In this document: in pieces, positions 28,075 to 37,955 of the stretch | How the letters are laid out: each line of letters starts with the position of its first letter | How positions within the stretch are numbered: the first letter of the stretch is position 1 | DNA from: Desulfosudis oleivorans | GTDB lineage: Bacteria; Desulfobacterota; Desulfobacteria; Desulfobacterales; SURF-7 | Direction of reading: 5' to 3' | DNA: 64,000 nt | NCBI GenBank assembly: GCA_020723325.1 | Contig: DYJD01000030.1 | Span: 1-64,000 of the forward strand | Made by a program: the position numbers and the translations under genes | Notes under the pieces: generated by a model | Database searches by the model: none | Told to the model about the DNA's origin: nothing | Seen by the model: only the letters and a program-made list of their open reading frames with translations

Positions 28075-29988
28075 ATGGGACTTGAATCAAGAATTCCGGC
28101 CGGACCCCTGGCGGAAAAATGGGACCGGCATTTGTTCGAACTGAAACTGGTGAACCCGGCCAACAAGCGCAAATTCGACATCATCGTGGTGGGCACGGGC
28201 CTGGCCGGGGCTGCGGCTTCGGCCAGCATGGCCGAGCTGGGCTACAACGTCAAAACCTTCTGCATCCAGGACAGCCCGCGCCGGGCCCACAGCATCGCGG
28301 CCCAGGGCGGTATCAACGCCGCCAAGAACTATTCCAACGACGGGGACAGCATTTGGCGCCTGTTCTATGACACCATCAAGGGCGGCGATTACCGGGCCCG
28401 GGAGGCCAATGTCTACCGTCTGGCCCAGGTCAGCAATCTGATCATCGATCATTGCGTGGCCCAAGGGGTGCCCTTTGCCCGGGACTACGGCGGACTCCTT
28501 TCCAACCGCAGCTTCGGCGGAGCCCAGGTGTCCCGCACCTTTTACGCCCGTGGTCAGACCGGCCAGCAGTTGCTGCTGGGGGCTTACAGTTCCCTGTCCC
28601 GCCAGGCGGCCGCGGGGAAAGTGCGCCTGTATGCCCGCAGGGACATGCTGGACCTGGTGGTGGTGGACGGTCAGGCCCGGGGCATTGTGGTGCGCAATCT
28701 GGTCAACGGCGATATCGAGACTTATGCGGCGGATGCGGTGGTGCTGGCCACCGGCGGCTACGGCAATGTTTTTTATCTGTCCACCAACGCCATGGCCTGC
28801 AATGTCACCGCCTGCTTTCAGGCCTATAAAAAAGGAGCTTTTTTCGCCAACCCCTGTTTCACCCAGATCCACCCCACCTGCATACCGGTGCATGGCGACT
28901 ATCAGTCCAAGCTGACCCTCATGAGCGAAAGCCTGCGCAATGACGGCCGGGTGTGGGTGCCCCAAACCCCCGGCGACAAACGGGCGCCGGGCCAAATCCC
29001 CGAGGCCGGCCGGGATTATTTCCTGGAAAACAAATATCCCAGCTTCGGCAACCTGGTGCCCCGGGATGTGGCCTCCCGCAACGCCAAGGAGCAATGCGAC
29101 CAGGGCAAGGGCGTGGGGGAAACCGGCCTTGCGGTCTATCTGGACTTTGCCGACGCCATCCAACGCGACGGCCGGGAAGTAATCTCCCAGAAATACGGCA
29201 ACCTGTTCGAGATGTATGCCAAAATCACCGGCCAGGATCCCTATGAAACCCCCATGATGATCTATCCGGCCGTGCATTACACCATGGGCGGCCTGTGGGT
29301 GGACTACAACCTCATGAGTACCATTCCCGGCCTGTTCGTCACCGGCGAAGCCAATTTTTCCGACCACGGCGCCAACCGCCTGGGGGCCAGCGCCCTGATG
29401 CAGGGTTTGGCGGACGGCTATTTCATCATTCCCTACACTATAGGCGGGTATTTGACCGGTGGTGGTTACAAAAAAATCACCACCGATCATCCGGAATTCA
29501 AGGCCGCGGCCGGGGCCGTGGCCAGCCGCATCCAGCGGCTGCTGGCCGTAAAGGGCAAACGCACGGCGGACGACTTTCACCGCAGCCTGGGCAAGATCAT
29601 GTGGGAGTACTGCGGCATGGCCCGGAACAATGCCGGGCTCCTGAATGCCCGGGAAAAAATTGCGGCCCTGCGGTCGGAATTCTGGGACAACCTGCTGGTG
29701 CCGAGTACCGGTGCCCAGTTCAACCAGAGTCTGGAAAAGGCTGGCCGGGTGGCGGATTTCCTGGAATTCGGCGAACTGATGATCATCGACGCCCTGGCCC
29801 GCCAGGAATCCTGCGGCGGCCATTTCAACGAAGCCTTTCAGACCGAGGAAAACGAGGCCCGGCGGGATGACGAAAACTTCACCCATGTGGCGGCCTGGGA
29901 ATTCGCCGGGGAAGGTCAGGCCCCTGTCTTTCATAAGGAACCGCTGGTATTTGAAAATGTGAAACTATCCCAAAGGAGTTACAAGTGA
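28075..29988 (+). CDS. sdhA: Succinate dehydrogenase/fumarate reductase flavoprotein
   Basis: 637 residues. The FAD Rossmann start [20 protein letters not shown] is at about 35-54, the FAD-linking His in [12 protein letters not shown], and the dicarboxylate-site block [10 protein letters not shown] plus [16 protein letters not shown] and [20 protein letters not shown] (first residue approximate) complete the family pattern. It catalyses succinate/fumarate interconversion on the cytoplasmic side. High GC with strong codon bias explains the long antisense open frames over it. Confidence 0.95.
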   Translation: MGLESRIPAGPLAEKWDRHLFELKLVNPANKRKFDIIVVGTGLAGAAASASMAELGYNVKTFCIQDSPRRAHSIAAQGGINAAKNYSNDGDSIWRLFYDTIKGGDYRAREANVYRLAQVSNLIIDHCVAQGVPFARDYGGLLSNRSFGGAQVSRTFYARGQTGQQLLLGAYSSLSRQAAAGKVRLYARRDMLDLVVVDGQARGIVVRNLVNGDIETYAADAVVLATGGYGNVFYLSTNAMACNVTACFQAYKKGAFFANPCFTQIHPTCIPVHGDYQSKLTLMSESLRNDGRVWVPQTPGDKRAPGQIPEAGRDYFLENKYPSFGNLVPRDVASRNAKEQCDQGKGVGETGLAVYLDFADAIQRDGREVISQKYGNLFEMYAKITGQDPYETPMMIYPAVHYTMGGLWVDYNLMSTIPGLFVTGEANFSDHGANRLGASALMQGLADGYFIIPYTIGGYLTGGGYKKITTDHPEFKAAAGAVASRIQRLLAVKGKRTADDFHRSLGKIMWEYCGMARNNAGLLNAREKIAALRSEFWDNLLVPSTGAQFNQSLEKAGRVADFLEFGELMIIDALARQESCGGHFNEAFQTEENEARRDDENFTHVAAWEFAGEGQAPVFHKEPLVFENVKLSQRSYK

Positions 29989-30743
29989 CGACAGCCAAAA
30001 CCATCCACCTGACCCTGAAGGTTGTGCGCCAAACCGGGCCGGATCAAAAGAGCAACCTGGAAACCTATGCGGCCCGGAACGTTTCCACGGACATGTCTTT
30101 TTTAGAGATGCTGGATGTGGTCAACGAAGATCTCACCCTGGCCGGCCAGGACCCCATTGCCTTTGACCATGACTGCCGGGAAGGCATTTGCGGCATGTGC
30201 GGCGCAGTGGTGAATGGCCGGCCCCACGGCCCCCAGGAAGGCACCACCCTGTGCCAGTTGCACATGCGCCATTTTGAAGACGGCGACGAGGTGGTGATCG
30301 AACCCTGGCGTTCCCGGGCCTTCAAGGTGATCAAGGACCTGGTGGTGGACCGCGGGGCCTTTGATCAAATCATTCAGGCCGGCGGTTACATTTCCATAAA
30401 TACCGGCGGCGCACCGGACGCCAATAGCCTGCCGGTGCCCAAAGAGATGGCCGACCAGGCCATGGATGCCGCGGCCTGCATCGGCTGCGGGGCCTGTGTG
30501 GCCGCTTGCCCTAACGCTTCGGCCATGCTGTTCACCGGCGCCAAGATCTCCCAACTGGCCCTTTTGCCCCAGGGCCGGCCCGAGGCTAAAAGACGGGCCG
30601 CGGCCATGGTGGCGGCCATGGACAAACTGGGCTTCGGCAACTGCACCAACGAGCGGGAATGCGAAGCCGTCTGCCCAAAAAACATTTCCATTGTGCACAT
30701 CGCCCGCATGAACCGGGAGTTCCTGAAAGCCGGTTTTTTCTGA
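29985..30743 (+). CDS. sdhB: Succinate dehydrogenase/fumarate reductase iron-sulfur subunit
   Basis: 252 residues. A GTG start overlaps the sdhA stop (GTGA). The plant-type [2Fe-2S] ligands are in [10 protein letters not shown] and TLCQLH. The second domain has [15 protein letters not shown] and [14 protein letters not shown] for the [4Fe-4S] and [3Fe-4S] clusters. It passes electrons between the flavin and the cytochrome b subunit. A strong AAAGGAG precedes the start. Confidence 0.95.
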   Translation: MTTAKTIHLTLKVVRQTGPDQKSNLETYAARNVSTDMSFLEMLDVVNEDLTLAGQDPIAFDHDCREGICGMCGAVVNGRPHGPQEGTTLCQLHMRHFEDGDEVVIEPWRSRAFKVIKDLVVDRGAFDQIIQAGGYISINTGGAPDANSLPVPKEMADQAMDAAACIGCGACVAACPNASAMLFTGAKISQLALLPQGRPEAKRRAAAMVAAMDKLGFGNCTNERECEAVCPKNISIVHIARMNREFLKAGFF

Positions 30744-30800
30744 TTCCGGCCGGGAAAGGCTTTCGGGGAAAATACGGTCTTCATCGTGAGAGGAAATAGC

Positions 30801-31508
30801 ATGGCGGATGCCTTTCTGAATTGGCCCATGGAACAAATCGCTAAGGCCTTGGATTTACCGACTGCCACCGTGGACCGTTGGATCCGGCAGGGCCGGATTC
30901 CTGTCCGCAGAAAGGGACTGAATTGCATGTTCAACCGCGCCGCCCTTGAGAAATGGGCTGCGGCCCATGGCTTGCATTTCACGCCTCCGGGGCCGGCAGC
31001 GGATCAAACCAAAACCGAGATTCCGGCGACACTTGTTGCTGCCATGGGCCAGGGAGGAGTCCATCACGGCATAAAAGGAAATTCAGTGGACCAGATTTTG
31101 AGATCCGCTGTGGAATGTTTGGCTTTCCTCAAACCGGAAGCCCAAATGGAACTTCATAAGGGGCTTCTGGAGCGGGAGTCCCTGGCCTCCACCGGCATCG
31201 GCCGCGGTGTGGCTGTTCCCCACCCGCGTGCGCCCCTCACCGGAGTCATCACGAGCCCGACCATTACCACCTGCTTTCTTCAAACGCCTTTGGCATACGG
31301 GGCTGTGGATGAAAAGCCGGTATTTGTACTTTTCGTATTAGTCAGCAAAACCATTCAGGAGCATTTGCGCCTGCTTTCCCGTCTTTCCTACTGTCTGCGC
31401 AACGATGAATTCAATCGTTTTCTAAAAACCGTTCCAGCGGCCGAAGCCCTTTTAGGCCGGGTCGGTGAATTCGAAAGACAATTGGATCTTGGGGAGCATG
31501 AACATTAA
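30801..31508 (+). CDS. HTH-EIIA(Ntr-like) fusion regulator
   Basis: 235 residues. The N-terminal 60 residues are a MerR/excisionase-type helix-turn-helix (EQIAKALDLPTATVDRWIRQ, then GRIPVRRKG). The C-terminal part (about 95-230) is a PTS EIIA type-2/PtsN domain with phospho-acceptor His141 in GRGVAVPHPRAP. It may couple a nitrogen- or fructose-PTS phosphorelay to DNA or to the downstream CLC channel. Start chosen at 30801 (GAGAGGAAATAGC upstream). It follows sdhB by 57 nt. Confidence 0.83.
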   Translation: MADAFLNWPMEQIAKALDLPTATVDRWIRQGRIPVRRKGLNCMFNRAALEKWAAAHGLHFTPPGPAADQTKTEIPATLVAAMGQGGVHHGIKGNSVDQILRSAVECLAFLKPEAQMELHKGLLERESLASTGIGRGVAVPHPRAPLTGVITSPTITTCFLQTPLAYGAVDEKPVFVLFVLVSKTIQEHLRLLSRLSYCLRNDEFNRFLKTVPAAEALLGRVGEFERQLDLGEHEH

Positions 31509-31581
31509 CAACTGATAATTGATAATTAATTATTAATAATCAATTGCTAACGAATGATTATCAATAGGCCATTAACGGGGA

Positions 31582-33336
31582 ATGCTCGATGGGCAAAAGG
31601 GAAAAACCTTGAAGAAGATCGATGGTTCATGGCGTTTCTCAGTAAAGTGGACATCTTTTCGCCTGGATGATCGTCTACTGCTCATTCTCATGGGAATGTT
31701 GGTAGGTCTGTCAAGCGGTCTTGCGGCCCTGGCCCTGAACCGCGCCCTGGTGGGCGTATTCTCCTTTCTGCAGGTCTTGCGGCAATACTGGTGGGCGTTT
31801 GCTTTGCCGGCTGCCGGGGCGTTGCTTTCAGCCATTTTTCTTGAAAAAATCGTGAAAGAAGGTGCCGGCCACGGCGTGCCGGATGTCATCGAGAGTGTTC
31901 TGCGCCACGGCGGAAGATTACGCTTGCGATCCACCTTCTCACGTCTGGTTTCCGCCTGCCTCACCATCGGCAGCGGCGGATCAGCCGGACCCGAAGCGCC
32001 GGTGGTCACCAGCGGGGCTGCCATCGGGTCCAACATCGCCCGTTTGTTTGCGTTGAATGAACGCCAGCGCATCACCCTGGTGAGTTGCGGTGTGGCCGGC
32101 GCCATTGCCTCCATTTTCAACGCCCCCATTGCCGGTATGATCTTTGCCGTGGAAGTAATTCTGGGAGAATGGTCGGCTCTGAATATCATCCCCATTGCCT
32201 TTGCCGCCGTGGCCGGAACCGAAATCAGCCGCAGACTGCAGGGCAACCGCATCGTTTTCGCCCATCAGGCCTTTGAAATCGGCTTCGCGGATATCCTGGC
32301 CTGCATCGGCCTGGCCGTGCTGACCGCCGTCATGTCCATTCTGCTGACCCGCCTGTTGCGGAATCTGCATCACTTGACAAACCGGACAGTGCCGACCCTC
32401 TGGCTGCGGGCGGCCCTGGGCGGCGCGGCCGTGGGCGGGATCGCCGTTCTTTTCCCGGATGTGCTGGGAGAAGGCTATCATGCCATCGAAGGCATGATAG
32501 CCGGGAAATATTCCAAGGGCATTGCCGTGGTGGGAATGATGGTGCTGGCTAAAATCCTGGCGACTTCCCTGACCATCGGATCCGGTGGTTCCGGCGGGAT
32601 ATTCGCCCCTTGTCTGGTGGTGGGCAGTTTTACCGGTCTTCTGTGGCATCGTTTGCTTGTGTATATCTGGCCGACCACGACCTGGGTGGGTGAAGGCTGT
32701 TTTGCCCTGATCGGCATGGCCGGCATGATCAGCGGCATCTTACAGGCGCCGCTGACCGGCATTTTTTTAATCGTGGACATCACCGGCGGCTATGACGTGA
32801 TCCTGCCGTTGATTCTGGTTTCGGCGGTTTCGACCGCCCTCTGCCGCTACCTTGAACCGGCTTCTTTCTATCTGCGGGATCTGATCGAAAAGGGCTGGTT
32901 TCTGCTACCGGGAACCGACGGCCGTGTTCTGGCGGATTTGCGTGTGGATGAACTCCTGGAAAAGGACTGTATAATCGTCCATCAAAACATGTTGTTGCGG
33001 GAATTCATCCAGATTGTAAAACGTTCCCATCGCAATCATTTTCCAGTGGAAGATGCACTTTCCGGACATTTTCTCGGCATGGTCCATCTGGACGACATCC
33101 GGCCGTTTCTGTTCGACACCATCATGTACGACACAGTGATTTTGGACCAGGTCATGCACCGGGAAGTGGAAACCGCCCAACCGAATGACAACCTGGCGGC
33201 CATCCTGCAGAAGATGGACGATAAACATCTATTCAGCATGCCGGTAATCCAGGACGGCCGTTTCCTGGGCATGCTGTCCAAGGCGACTCTGCTGGACCAA
33301 TACCGCAAGGAATTAAGAGTGCAGACCGATCATTGA
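31582..33336 (+). CDS. CLC-family chloride channel/antiporter with CBS domains
   Basis: 584 residues. CLC selectivity-filter segments: GAGHGVPDVIES (about 95-106), GSGGSAGPEAP at 130-140 with the gating Glu138, and SGGSGGIFAP near 335. Two CBS domains follow (about 450-580) with LLEKDCIIVHQNMLLREF and HLFSMPVIQDGRFLGML. It moves Cl- (or another anion) across the inner membrane, probably against H+, and CBS domains usually bind adenine nucleotides. It follows the HTH-EIIA gene and a short AT-rich inverted stretch (31509-31570). Confidence 0.9.
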   Translation: MLDGQKGKTLKKIDGSWRFSVKWTSFRLDDRLLLILMGMLVGLSSGLAALALNRALVGVFSFLQVLRQYWWAFALPAAGALLSAIFLEKIVKEGAGHGVPDVIESVLRHGGRLRLRSTFSRLVSACLTIGSGGSAGPEAPVVTSGAAIGSNIARLFALNERQRITLVSCGVAGAIASIFNAPIAGMIFAVEVILGEWSALNIIPIAFAAVAGTEISRRLQGNRIVFAHQAFEIGFADILACIGLAVLTAVMSILLTRLLRNLHHLTNRTVPTLWLRAALGGAAVGGIAVLFPDVLGEGYHAIEGMIAGKYSKGIAVVGMMVLAKILATSLTIGSGGSGGIFAPCLVVGSFTGLLWHRLLVYIWPTTTWVGEGCFALIGMAGMISGILQAPLTGIFLIVDITGGYDVILPLILVSAVSTALCRYLEPASFYLRDLIEKGWFLLPGTDGRVLADLRVDELLEKDCIIVHQNMLLREFIQIVKRSHRNHFPVEDALSGHFLGMVHLDDIRPFLFDTIMYDTVILDQVMHREVETAQPNDNLAAILQKMDDKHLFSMPVIQDGRFLGMLSKATLLDQYRKELRVQTDH

Positions 33337-33361
33337 GCGAGAACGGCAAGACCTCAATACT

Positions 33362-34056
33362 TCAATCGGCACCCAACTGGAGATTATCCATTTCCACAGC
33401 TTCGGCAATCCGGTCCTGAAAGTCGGGGATAGCCGCGATGATCTTCTTCAGGGTTTTGATGAGCGGGGTGTAGAACAGGCGCATCACTCGGCCGTAAAGG
33501 CGATCCGTGGAACGGGCGTAATAGCCCTTGCTGAACTCGATGTCGATGGCGGGATGGATGAGGGGGTAGACCAGACGTGCCAACAATTCGCGTTTGTAGT
33601 TCACGATGTCGCAGTCGTCCAGGGCGATGGTTCTCACCGTGGAATCCGCCAGGATATAGCCTAGCGTCATCCACACCGACTGGCCCTTGCCGGCTTTGTC
33701 CATTTTAAAATCGCTGGCCTTCAGTTCCTGGTAAAACTGCTGCATGCGCGGGCCGTCGTGCCAGACGATGCGGACTTCGCAGGGCAGGCCGGACATGATC
33801 TGTTTGACCTGCTTGAACTGGGCCGCGTCGGCCCGGTCCAGGGACAACACGATCTTGGCCAGATAATTCGCGCCTTTCAGTTCTTCAATGATGCGCGGCA
33901 TAGCCGGGCCATCGAATTCGCTCACCAGTGCCGGCAGCAGCAGCACAAGTTTGCGTTTGCGCGTGTGTTTCTCGATCTCTTTTCGATCTCCGCAATGGGC
34001 CGCTCCTTTAGTTTTTGCAGGGTGGTGATGCCGTCGTTCTGGCAGAAGTCGGTCAT
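33362..34056 (-). pseudogene. GpgS-like glycosyltransferase, frameshifted and 3'-truncated
   Basis: The N-terminal frame MTDFCQNDGITTLQKLKERP (ATG at 34056, GGAGGACTTGAGCC upstream) must shift by one base near 33980, beside an A-run, to reach LVLLLPALVSEFDGPAMPRI. The continuing part (IALDDCDIVNYKRELLARLV, EFSKGYYARSTDRLYGRVMR) matches glucosyl-3-phosphoglycerate synthase-type enzymes (GT81). Family members are about 390 residues; this frame ends soon after RLFYTPLIKTLKKI and lacks the region around LDSFRYPLAGEF. It would have made glucosyl- or mannosyl-3-phosphoglycerate for the phosphatase encoded upstream. Inactive unless the assembly is wrong. Confidence 0.72.
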
Positions 34057-34059
34057 GGC

Positions 34060-35031
34060 TCAAGTCCTCCTTTCCCAAAGGTCCACCAGATAGTCCTTCA
34101 TATCCTCAAAGGTCCGGGCCTGGGTGTCGAAGTACTGCTCGGCCCGGCTTTGATTCATGTCCTTGACTTCGTTGGCCAGGGAGGCCACCCGGGCATAGTA
34201 GAGCGGAATCATGGTATCCAGGAGTTTGAACCGCTGCCTAGGGGTGGCGTGAAAAGCGTCGGCGTAGCGGTACACTATGCGCACCCAAGTTTCAGCCGGT
34301 ATGTGGAATTCCTGGCCGGATTCCTGACGGCTCAAGGCTTGGATGAGCTGCATGTCCTGCTCTTCCACGATTTGCCCCCACACGCCGTTGAAATTCCAGA
34401 AGCCGATTTGGAAGTACTCGATTAGATGCGCCTGGTCGATGGTAAAGGCGGCGGGCCAGCTTGAGGGATACTCCGAAATCCCCGCCGATAGGCTGCCGGA
34501 TGCGGGCGCCTTAAAGGGCGCGGGTCAGGTTGTAGGCTATGGTGTTGGTGATGGTGGCATCCAGCTTGAAGCGGTTGTAGTCCGGGGCCACAAAATCATA
34601 GCCTTCCTGCACGGGCTGGATGACGTTGCGGATCCAATCCGGCGTGATGGAAATGAGATCCGAGTCGAACACCGCCAGGGCCTGGGGCCGCAGAAATTTG
34701 GCCACTTCGAAAATGGCCCTGAGGGCCGAGCCCTTGCCGGGGATGCCGCGGTAGATGGAGACGATTTTTTCGATGTTATAGGACTTTTCATCATAGGCCC
34801 GGGCCACGTCGCGGGTGTCGTCCGTGGACCCGCCGTCCGCCACCATGACCACCGCCTTGGTACCCGAGAAATGGAGATTCAGCCCTTTGCCGATGGTCTT
34901 GATCACATGCACGATGGAATCCTCGCTATGATAAGCCGCCCCCCCACGACAATGTCGGCGCCGCCCAGGCGTTCAATCTTCTCCCAGACATAATCCCTTA
35001 ATGCTGTTAAAAATCTTCGCTCCATGGCCAT
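34060..35031 (-). pseudogene. Mannosyl/glucosylglycerate synthase-like glycosyltransferase with several frameshifts
   Basis: Pieces in different frames join into one GT-A protein: MERRFLTALRDYVWEKIERL, then a break in a G7 run near 34945, then AAYHSEDSIVHVIKTIGKG to NLTRAL, a break near 34507, IRQPIGGDFGVSLKLA, a break near 34450, and AAFTIDQAHLIEYFQIGFWN to the end. ADGGSTDDT and AVFDSDLISI are the GT-A nucleotide and DxD-type motifs. At least three shifts make it a pseudogene, or mark a poor-quality stretch. It lies between the gpgS-like remnant and the intact phosphatase, in the same direction, so the three formed one compatible-solute operon. Confidence 0.7.
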
Positions 35032-35045
35032 GGCATCATTCCTCT

Positions 35046-35942
35046 TTATTCATGGTTGGTAGAGAAACCGTTCCGCACCAATTCCCCAAGCAAGGTCGTG
35101 ATCACCGCGTTCCAGCCCTTGCTGCCGGACTGTGGGGCTTTGACAATCCGTGGCAAATCAAAGGTCTCATATTCTCCATCGGGATGAGGAATCAGTACCG
35201 GGACATCCACATTGCGCAACAAAGGAAAATCATTGGGGCTGTCCCCAAGTCCGATGGTCAGGATTGGACGGGAAAGATGTCTTTGAAAAATGGATTTGGT
35301 GAGTTCCACGGCCGTGCCTTTGTCGTTGCCCTCGCCCATGAGATGCCAGAAGCGTCCCCCGCGGACCAAGCGCAAACCAGCAGCCCGGGCCGGGGTAAGC
35401 AGGTCGTCCTTACCCACATCTTCATTCAGAAGCAACGGTTCCGTGAATTCGCGCTTCTTGGCCATGGCCGCCTGCTCCACGGACAAACCGGTCAATCTGG
35501 CGATCTCCGCCGTTTCCATATCGCTGAACCCGCGCAGGGGGAAATGCTGCCGTACATGATCCACCACGATGCGCACAAGGGGATAGGGCGCGCCCAACGG
35601 AATCATCCGGTATCCGTTGCGATGGACTGCTTCGGGGATATGGAAACCGCGATAGCTGGCCGGAAAAAAAATTCCGCCGCCGTTTTCCACGATAAATGGA
35701 TCATCCATGTCCAACTCGCTACGCAGAACCTCCACCTCAGCCCGGGTCTTGCTGGTACACAGGATCAGGGGAATGCCAAGTTGCCGGATCATCAAAAGTG
35801 CCGTTCGGGCTGCTTCAAAGGAATAATCGTCATGGTTCAGCAAGGACCCGTCCAGATCTGTGAAAATCAACACCGGTCCGGACTTGGCTCGTCGGATGTT
35901 GTTTATTTTTATTTGCATCTGTAGGCTTTTAAGTTTAATCAT
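35046..35942 (-). CDS. Mannosyl/glucosyl-3-phosphoglycerate phosphatase (HAD, Cof-like)
   Basis: 298 residues from the ATG at 35942 (starts at 35918 or inside the upstream gene are possible). HAD motif I is FTDLDGSLLN with D29 and D31, motif II ILCTSKTRAEVE, motif III around KGTAVE and motif IV IGLGDSPNDFPLL. The block ENGGGIFFPASY and the cap domain identify the MpgP/GpgP branch, which removes phosphate from mannosyl- or glucosyl-3-phosphoglycerate to give the osmolyte. The synthase genes downstream are broken, so its substrate must come from elsewhere or the pathway is lost. Confidence 0.85.
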   Translation of the reverse strand: MIKLKSLQMQIKINNIRRAKSGPVLIFTDLDGSLLNHDDYSFEAARTALLMIRQLGIPLILCTSKTRAEVEVLRSELDMDDPFIVENGGGIFFPASYRGFHIPEAVHRNGYRMIPLGAPYPLVRIVVDHVRQHFPLRGFSDMETAEIARLTGLSVEQAAMAKKREFTEPLLLNEDVGKDDLLTPARAAGLRLVRGGRFWHLMGEGNDKGTAVELTKSIFQRHLSRPILTIGLGDSPNDFPLLRNVDVPVLIPHPDGEYETFDLPRIVKAPQSGSKGWNAVITTLLGELVRNGFSTNHE

Positions 35943-35949
35943 AGCCTTT

Positions 35950-37284
35950 TCAAGTCTCATCATCTTTTTTGTTGACCAGTTTTCCGACAAAATCTGGATA
36001 CAACTTCTGCATGCATTCCATGCACACACTATGAGAAAACTTTGCGTCCGTACAATTGGTGATAAAGACTTCAACCTGGTGCCAATAACCATGGTCGTCA
36101 CGGATTTTCTTGCAAGAGGAGCAAATCGGTATCAACCCCTTGAGGGTTTTCACCTGTGCCAGGGCGTCCTGCAATTGTCCAATGAGCCGGGTTTTTATCT
36201 TTTCCAGTTTTCGGCGCTCTGCCAGTTCCTGACTCAGCACCCGATGAATGTTTTCCAACTTTTTGTTCAATTGCACGACATGGATTAAAAACCCGCTGAT
36301 GACCGCAAATATGATGAAAATGCCGACACCCCATCCCCAATGCTGACGCAGGGCCTGCCCCAGCGTCACTTGGCCATAGCCGATGTACGGGCCGATTTTC
36401 AGTTCCCTTAAGCAGTCGTTTACGCTGCGATAATTTTGGGGGGCCACCCAACCGGTGTAGTCCCCGGCCACAGCCGCCGGGGAATCGGCCGGCATGGCCA
36501 GCAATGATAGGGACACTTGCCGGCCGAGCTCTATCGGTACGTGCTGCATGCGGGAAAAAGGCCATTCCGGGTAAAGCTCTGTGCTATGAGCATATGGATA
36601 AATCGGGTGCTGCCGGGGTGAAACGATTCGTAACCCAGAGATGTCCAATTCATTTTGGATTTCCATCATTTTTAAATCATGGGAATTCAGCGAACCGGCG
36701 TCGACTTCTCCTTCCAAAACCGCCTCCACCACAGCATGGGATGTCCCACCAAAGCTCAGTGAGGCAAATTGCTTGATGGGATCAAGCCCCGTTTTCTTGA
36801 ATTCGCGCCGGACCATTGTCCAACCACAAAAAGCATGCTCATTGACGGCCATGAAATGCCGGTTGGGAAGATCTTCCAAGTGCGCAATGTCGCTCTCTGC
36901 CCGGCTGATAATCACACCACCGTATTCAATATTGCCTCCGTTTAAGCGATGGTTGTTCAGGGTAGCGATGGCATTGATACCCACAGTCATCTCCAGGGTG
37001 ACATACTGAGCCGGATTGCTCAGCAGGAAATCGATATACTCACGCTTGACGGCCGGCTCAATCTCATCCGCTGCCAGGGGAATAATTTCAAATCGGTACC
37101 CGGCTATCTTGTCAGTCAGATAATCCGCCGTTGGCCCCCATTTTTGCATACACGGCTTTTCGCCGAGTGGAGCCCAAACACCGATTTTCACGGTGTCGTC
37201 CCCGGCAGTGGATGGGAAAGGTGAACCCATGACCAGTAACCCAATAATTGCAATCAAGTAATATGTCGGAATCTTCCGAATCAT
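35950..37284 (-). CDS. PhnD-like periplasmic sensor with C-terminal Cys4 module
   Basis: 444 residues from the ATG at 37284. A signal/anchor (YYLIAIIGLLVMGS) precedes a phosphate/phosphonate-type binding domain (VKIGVWAPLGEKPCMQKWGP, DFLLSNPAQYVTLE, SLSFGGTSHAVVEAVLEGEV). A transmembrane helix near 325-345 (VGIFIIFAVISGFLIHVV), a coiled coil, and a cytoplasmic module CSSCKKIRDDHGYWHQVE...CMEC follow. The last module matches the tail of the response regulator at 11027. There is no kinase domain; the protein could pass a ligand signal through the membrane to a partner. Upstream sequence in its frame is remnant nhaA. Confidence 0.83.
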   Translation of the reverse strand: MIRKIPTYYLIAIIGLLVMGSPFPSTAGDDTVKIGVWAPLGEKPCMQKWGPTADYLTDKIAGYRFEIIPLAADEIEPAVKREYIDFLLSNPAQYVTLEMTVGINAIATLNNHRLNGGNIEYGGVIISRAESDIAHLEDLPNRHFMAVNEHAFCGWTMVRREFKKTGLDPIKQFASLSFGGTSHAVVEAVLEGEVDAGSLNSHDLKMMEIQNELDISGLRIVSPRQHPIYPYAHSTELYPEWPFSRMQHVPIELGRQVSLSLLAMPADSPAAVAGDYTGWVAPQNYRSVNDCLRELKIGPYIGYGQVTLGQALRQHWGWGVGIFIIFAVISGFLIHVVQLNKKLENIHRVLSQELAERRKLEKIKTRLIGQLQDALAQVKTLKGLIPICSSCKKIRDDHGYWHQVEVFITNCTDAKFSHSVCMECMQKLYPDFVGKLVNKKDDET

Positions 37285-37299
37285 GAATACGCCCCGTTT

Positions 37300-37877
37300 T
37301 CGTGGAATGCCGGTATTGACCAGGACAAAAGCGGCTATAACCAAGATGGCCACCGGCAGATGGAGAAAATCTTGCAAACTCCGGAAGTCAAAAACAACAA
37401 CCAAGTTGAAACGCCGATAATCAGATAAGGCAATCTATTCCTCACGCCGCCAAGATTCATGAACATCAGCAAAAAAAAGAAAAAAACCGCTCCCTCCAGG
37501 GGGGCGAAATTCAATGAGGTTGTGTAGAAAATGGCGATGACCAATACCGCACCGATATCGTCCACAATGGCCAATGAAACCAGAAAAATCATCAAGCCCT
37601 CGTTTACCAGTTGTAAGATGGTGAAGTGTTTATTCCAGTGGCCGATTTGTATAATGATTGGAAGCTGAATGATTTTTTCATAGGCACCTTGCAAAGGTGA
37701 ATTCATCATTAGTAAGGCCGTTGTTCCGGCAAGGAAAAGCAGGATGCCGCCGACGGTCTGTCTCTGATCGAATTCCTGAAAGGGTGTCAGGAAGCGATTT
37801 AATTGCGACTCCCATGGATAATAATCCAATCCCTGGAAGGAAATGCCCTTGGCTTGGTTTTTAGTGCTTGTCATCAA
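37300..37877 (-). pseudogene. nhaA: nhaA (Na+/H+ antiporter) with internal deletions
   Basis: The frame starts normally (FLTPFQEFDQRQTVGGILLF, TALLMMNSP, LQLVNEGLMIFLV) but jumps from helix II straight to the catalytic region LAIVDDIGAVLVIAIFYTTS, losing helices III-IV. After VSTWLLFLTSGV the frame is lost, and HLPVAILVIAAFVLVNTGI, typical of a later NhaA helix, appears one frame over, now leading into the PhnD-like gene. Normal NhaA is about 390 residues with 12 helices; about half is missing. The conserved Asp pair (VDD) survives. Confidence 0.8.
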
Positions 37878-37917
37878 TGCCGCCTTTTCCTTTTCAAACA
37901 GTGAGGGTGTGTTAAAT

Positions 37918-37955
37918 AAAAAAGGCCGCCATCCGACTTTCGTCGGATGGCGGCC
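37918..37955 (-). terminator. Strong intrinsic terminator in the nhaA leader
   Basis: Stem GGCCGCCATCCGAC (37955-37942), loop GAAA, complementary arm 37937-37924, then TTTTTT (37923-37918) on the minus strand. It lies 41 nt before the nhaA ATG and ends transcription before the gene, so it is regulatory rather than a gene-end terminator. Confidence 0.85.

Noticed and set aside
28087-29934. 615-codon open frame antisense to sdhA
   Set aside because: Caused by strong GC-rich codon bias of sdhA; the product is Gly/His-rich with no recognisable domain.
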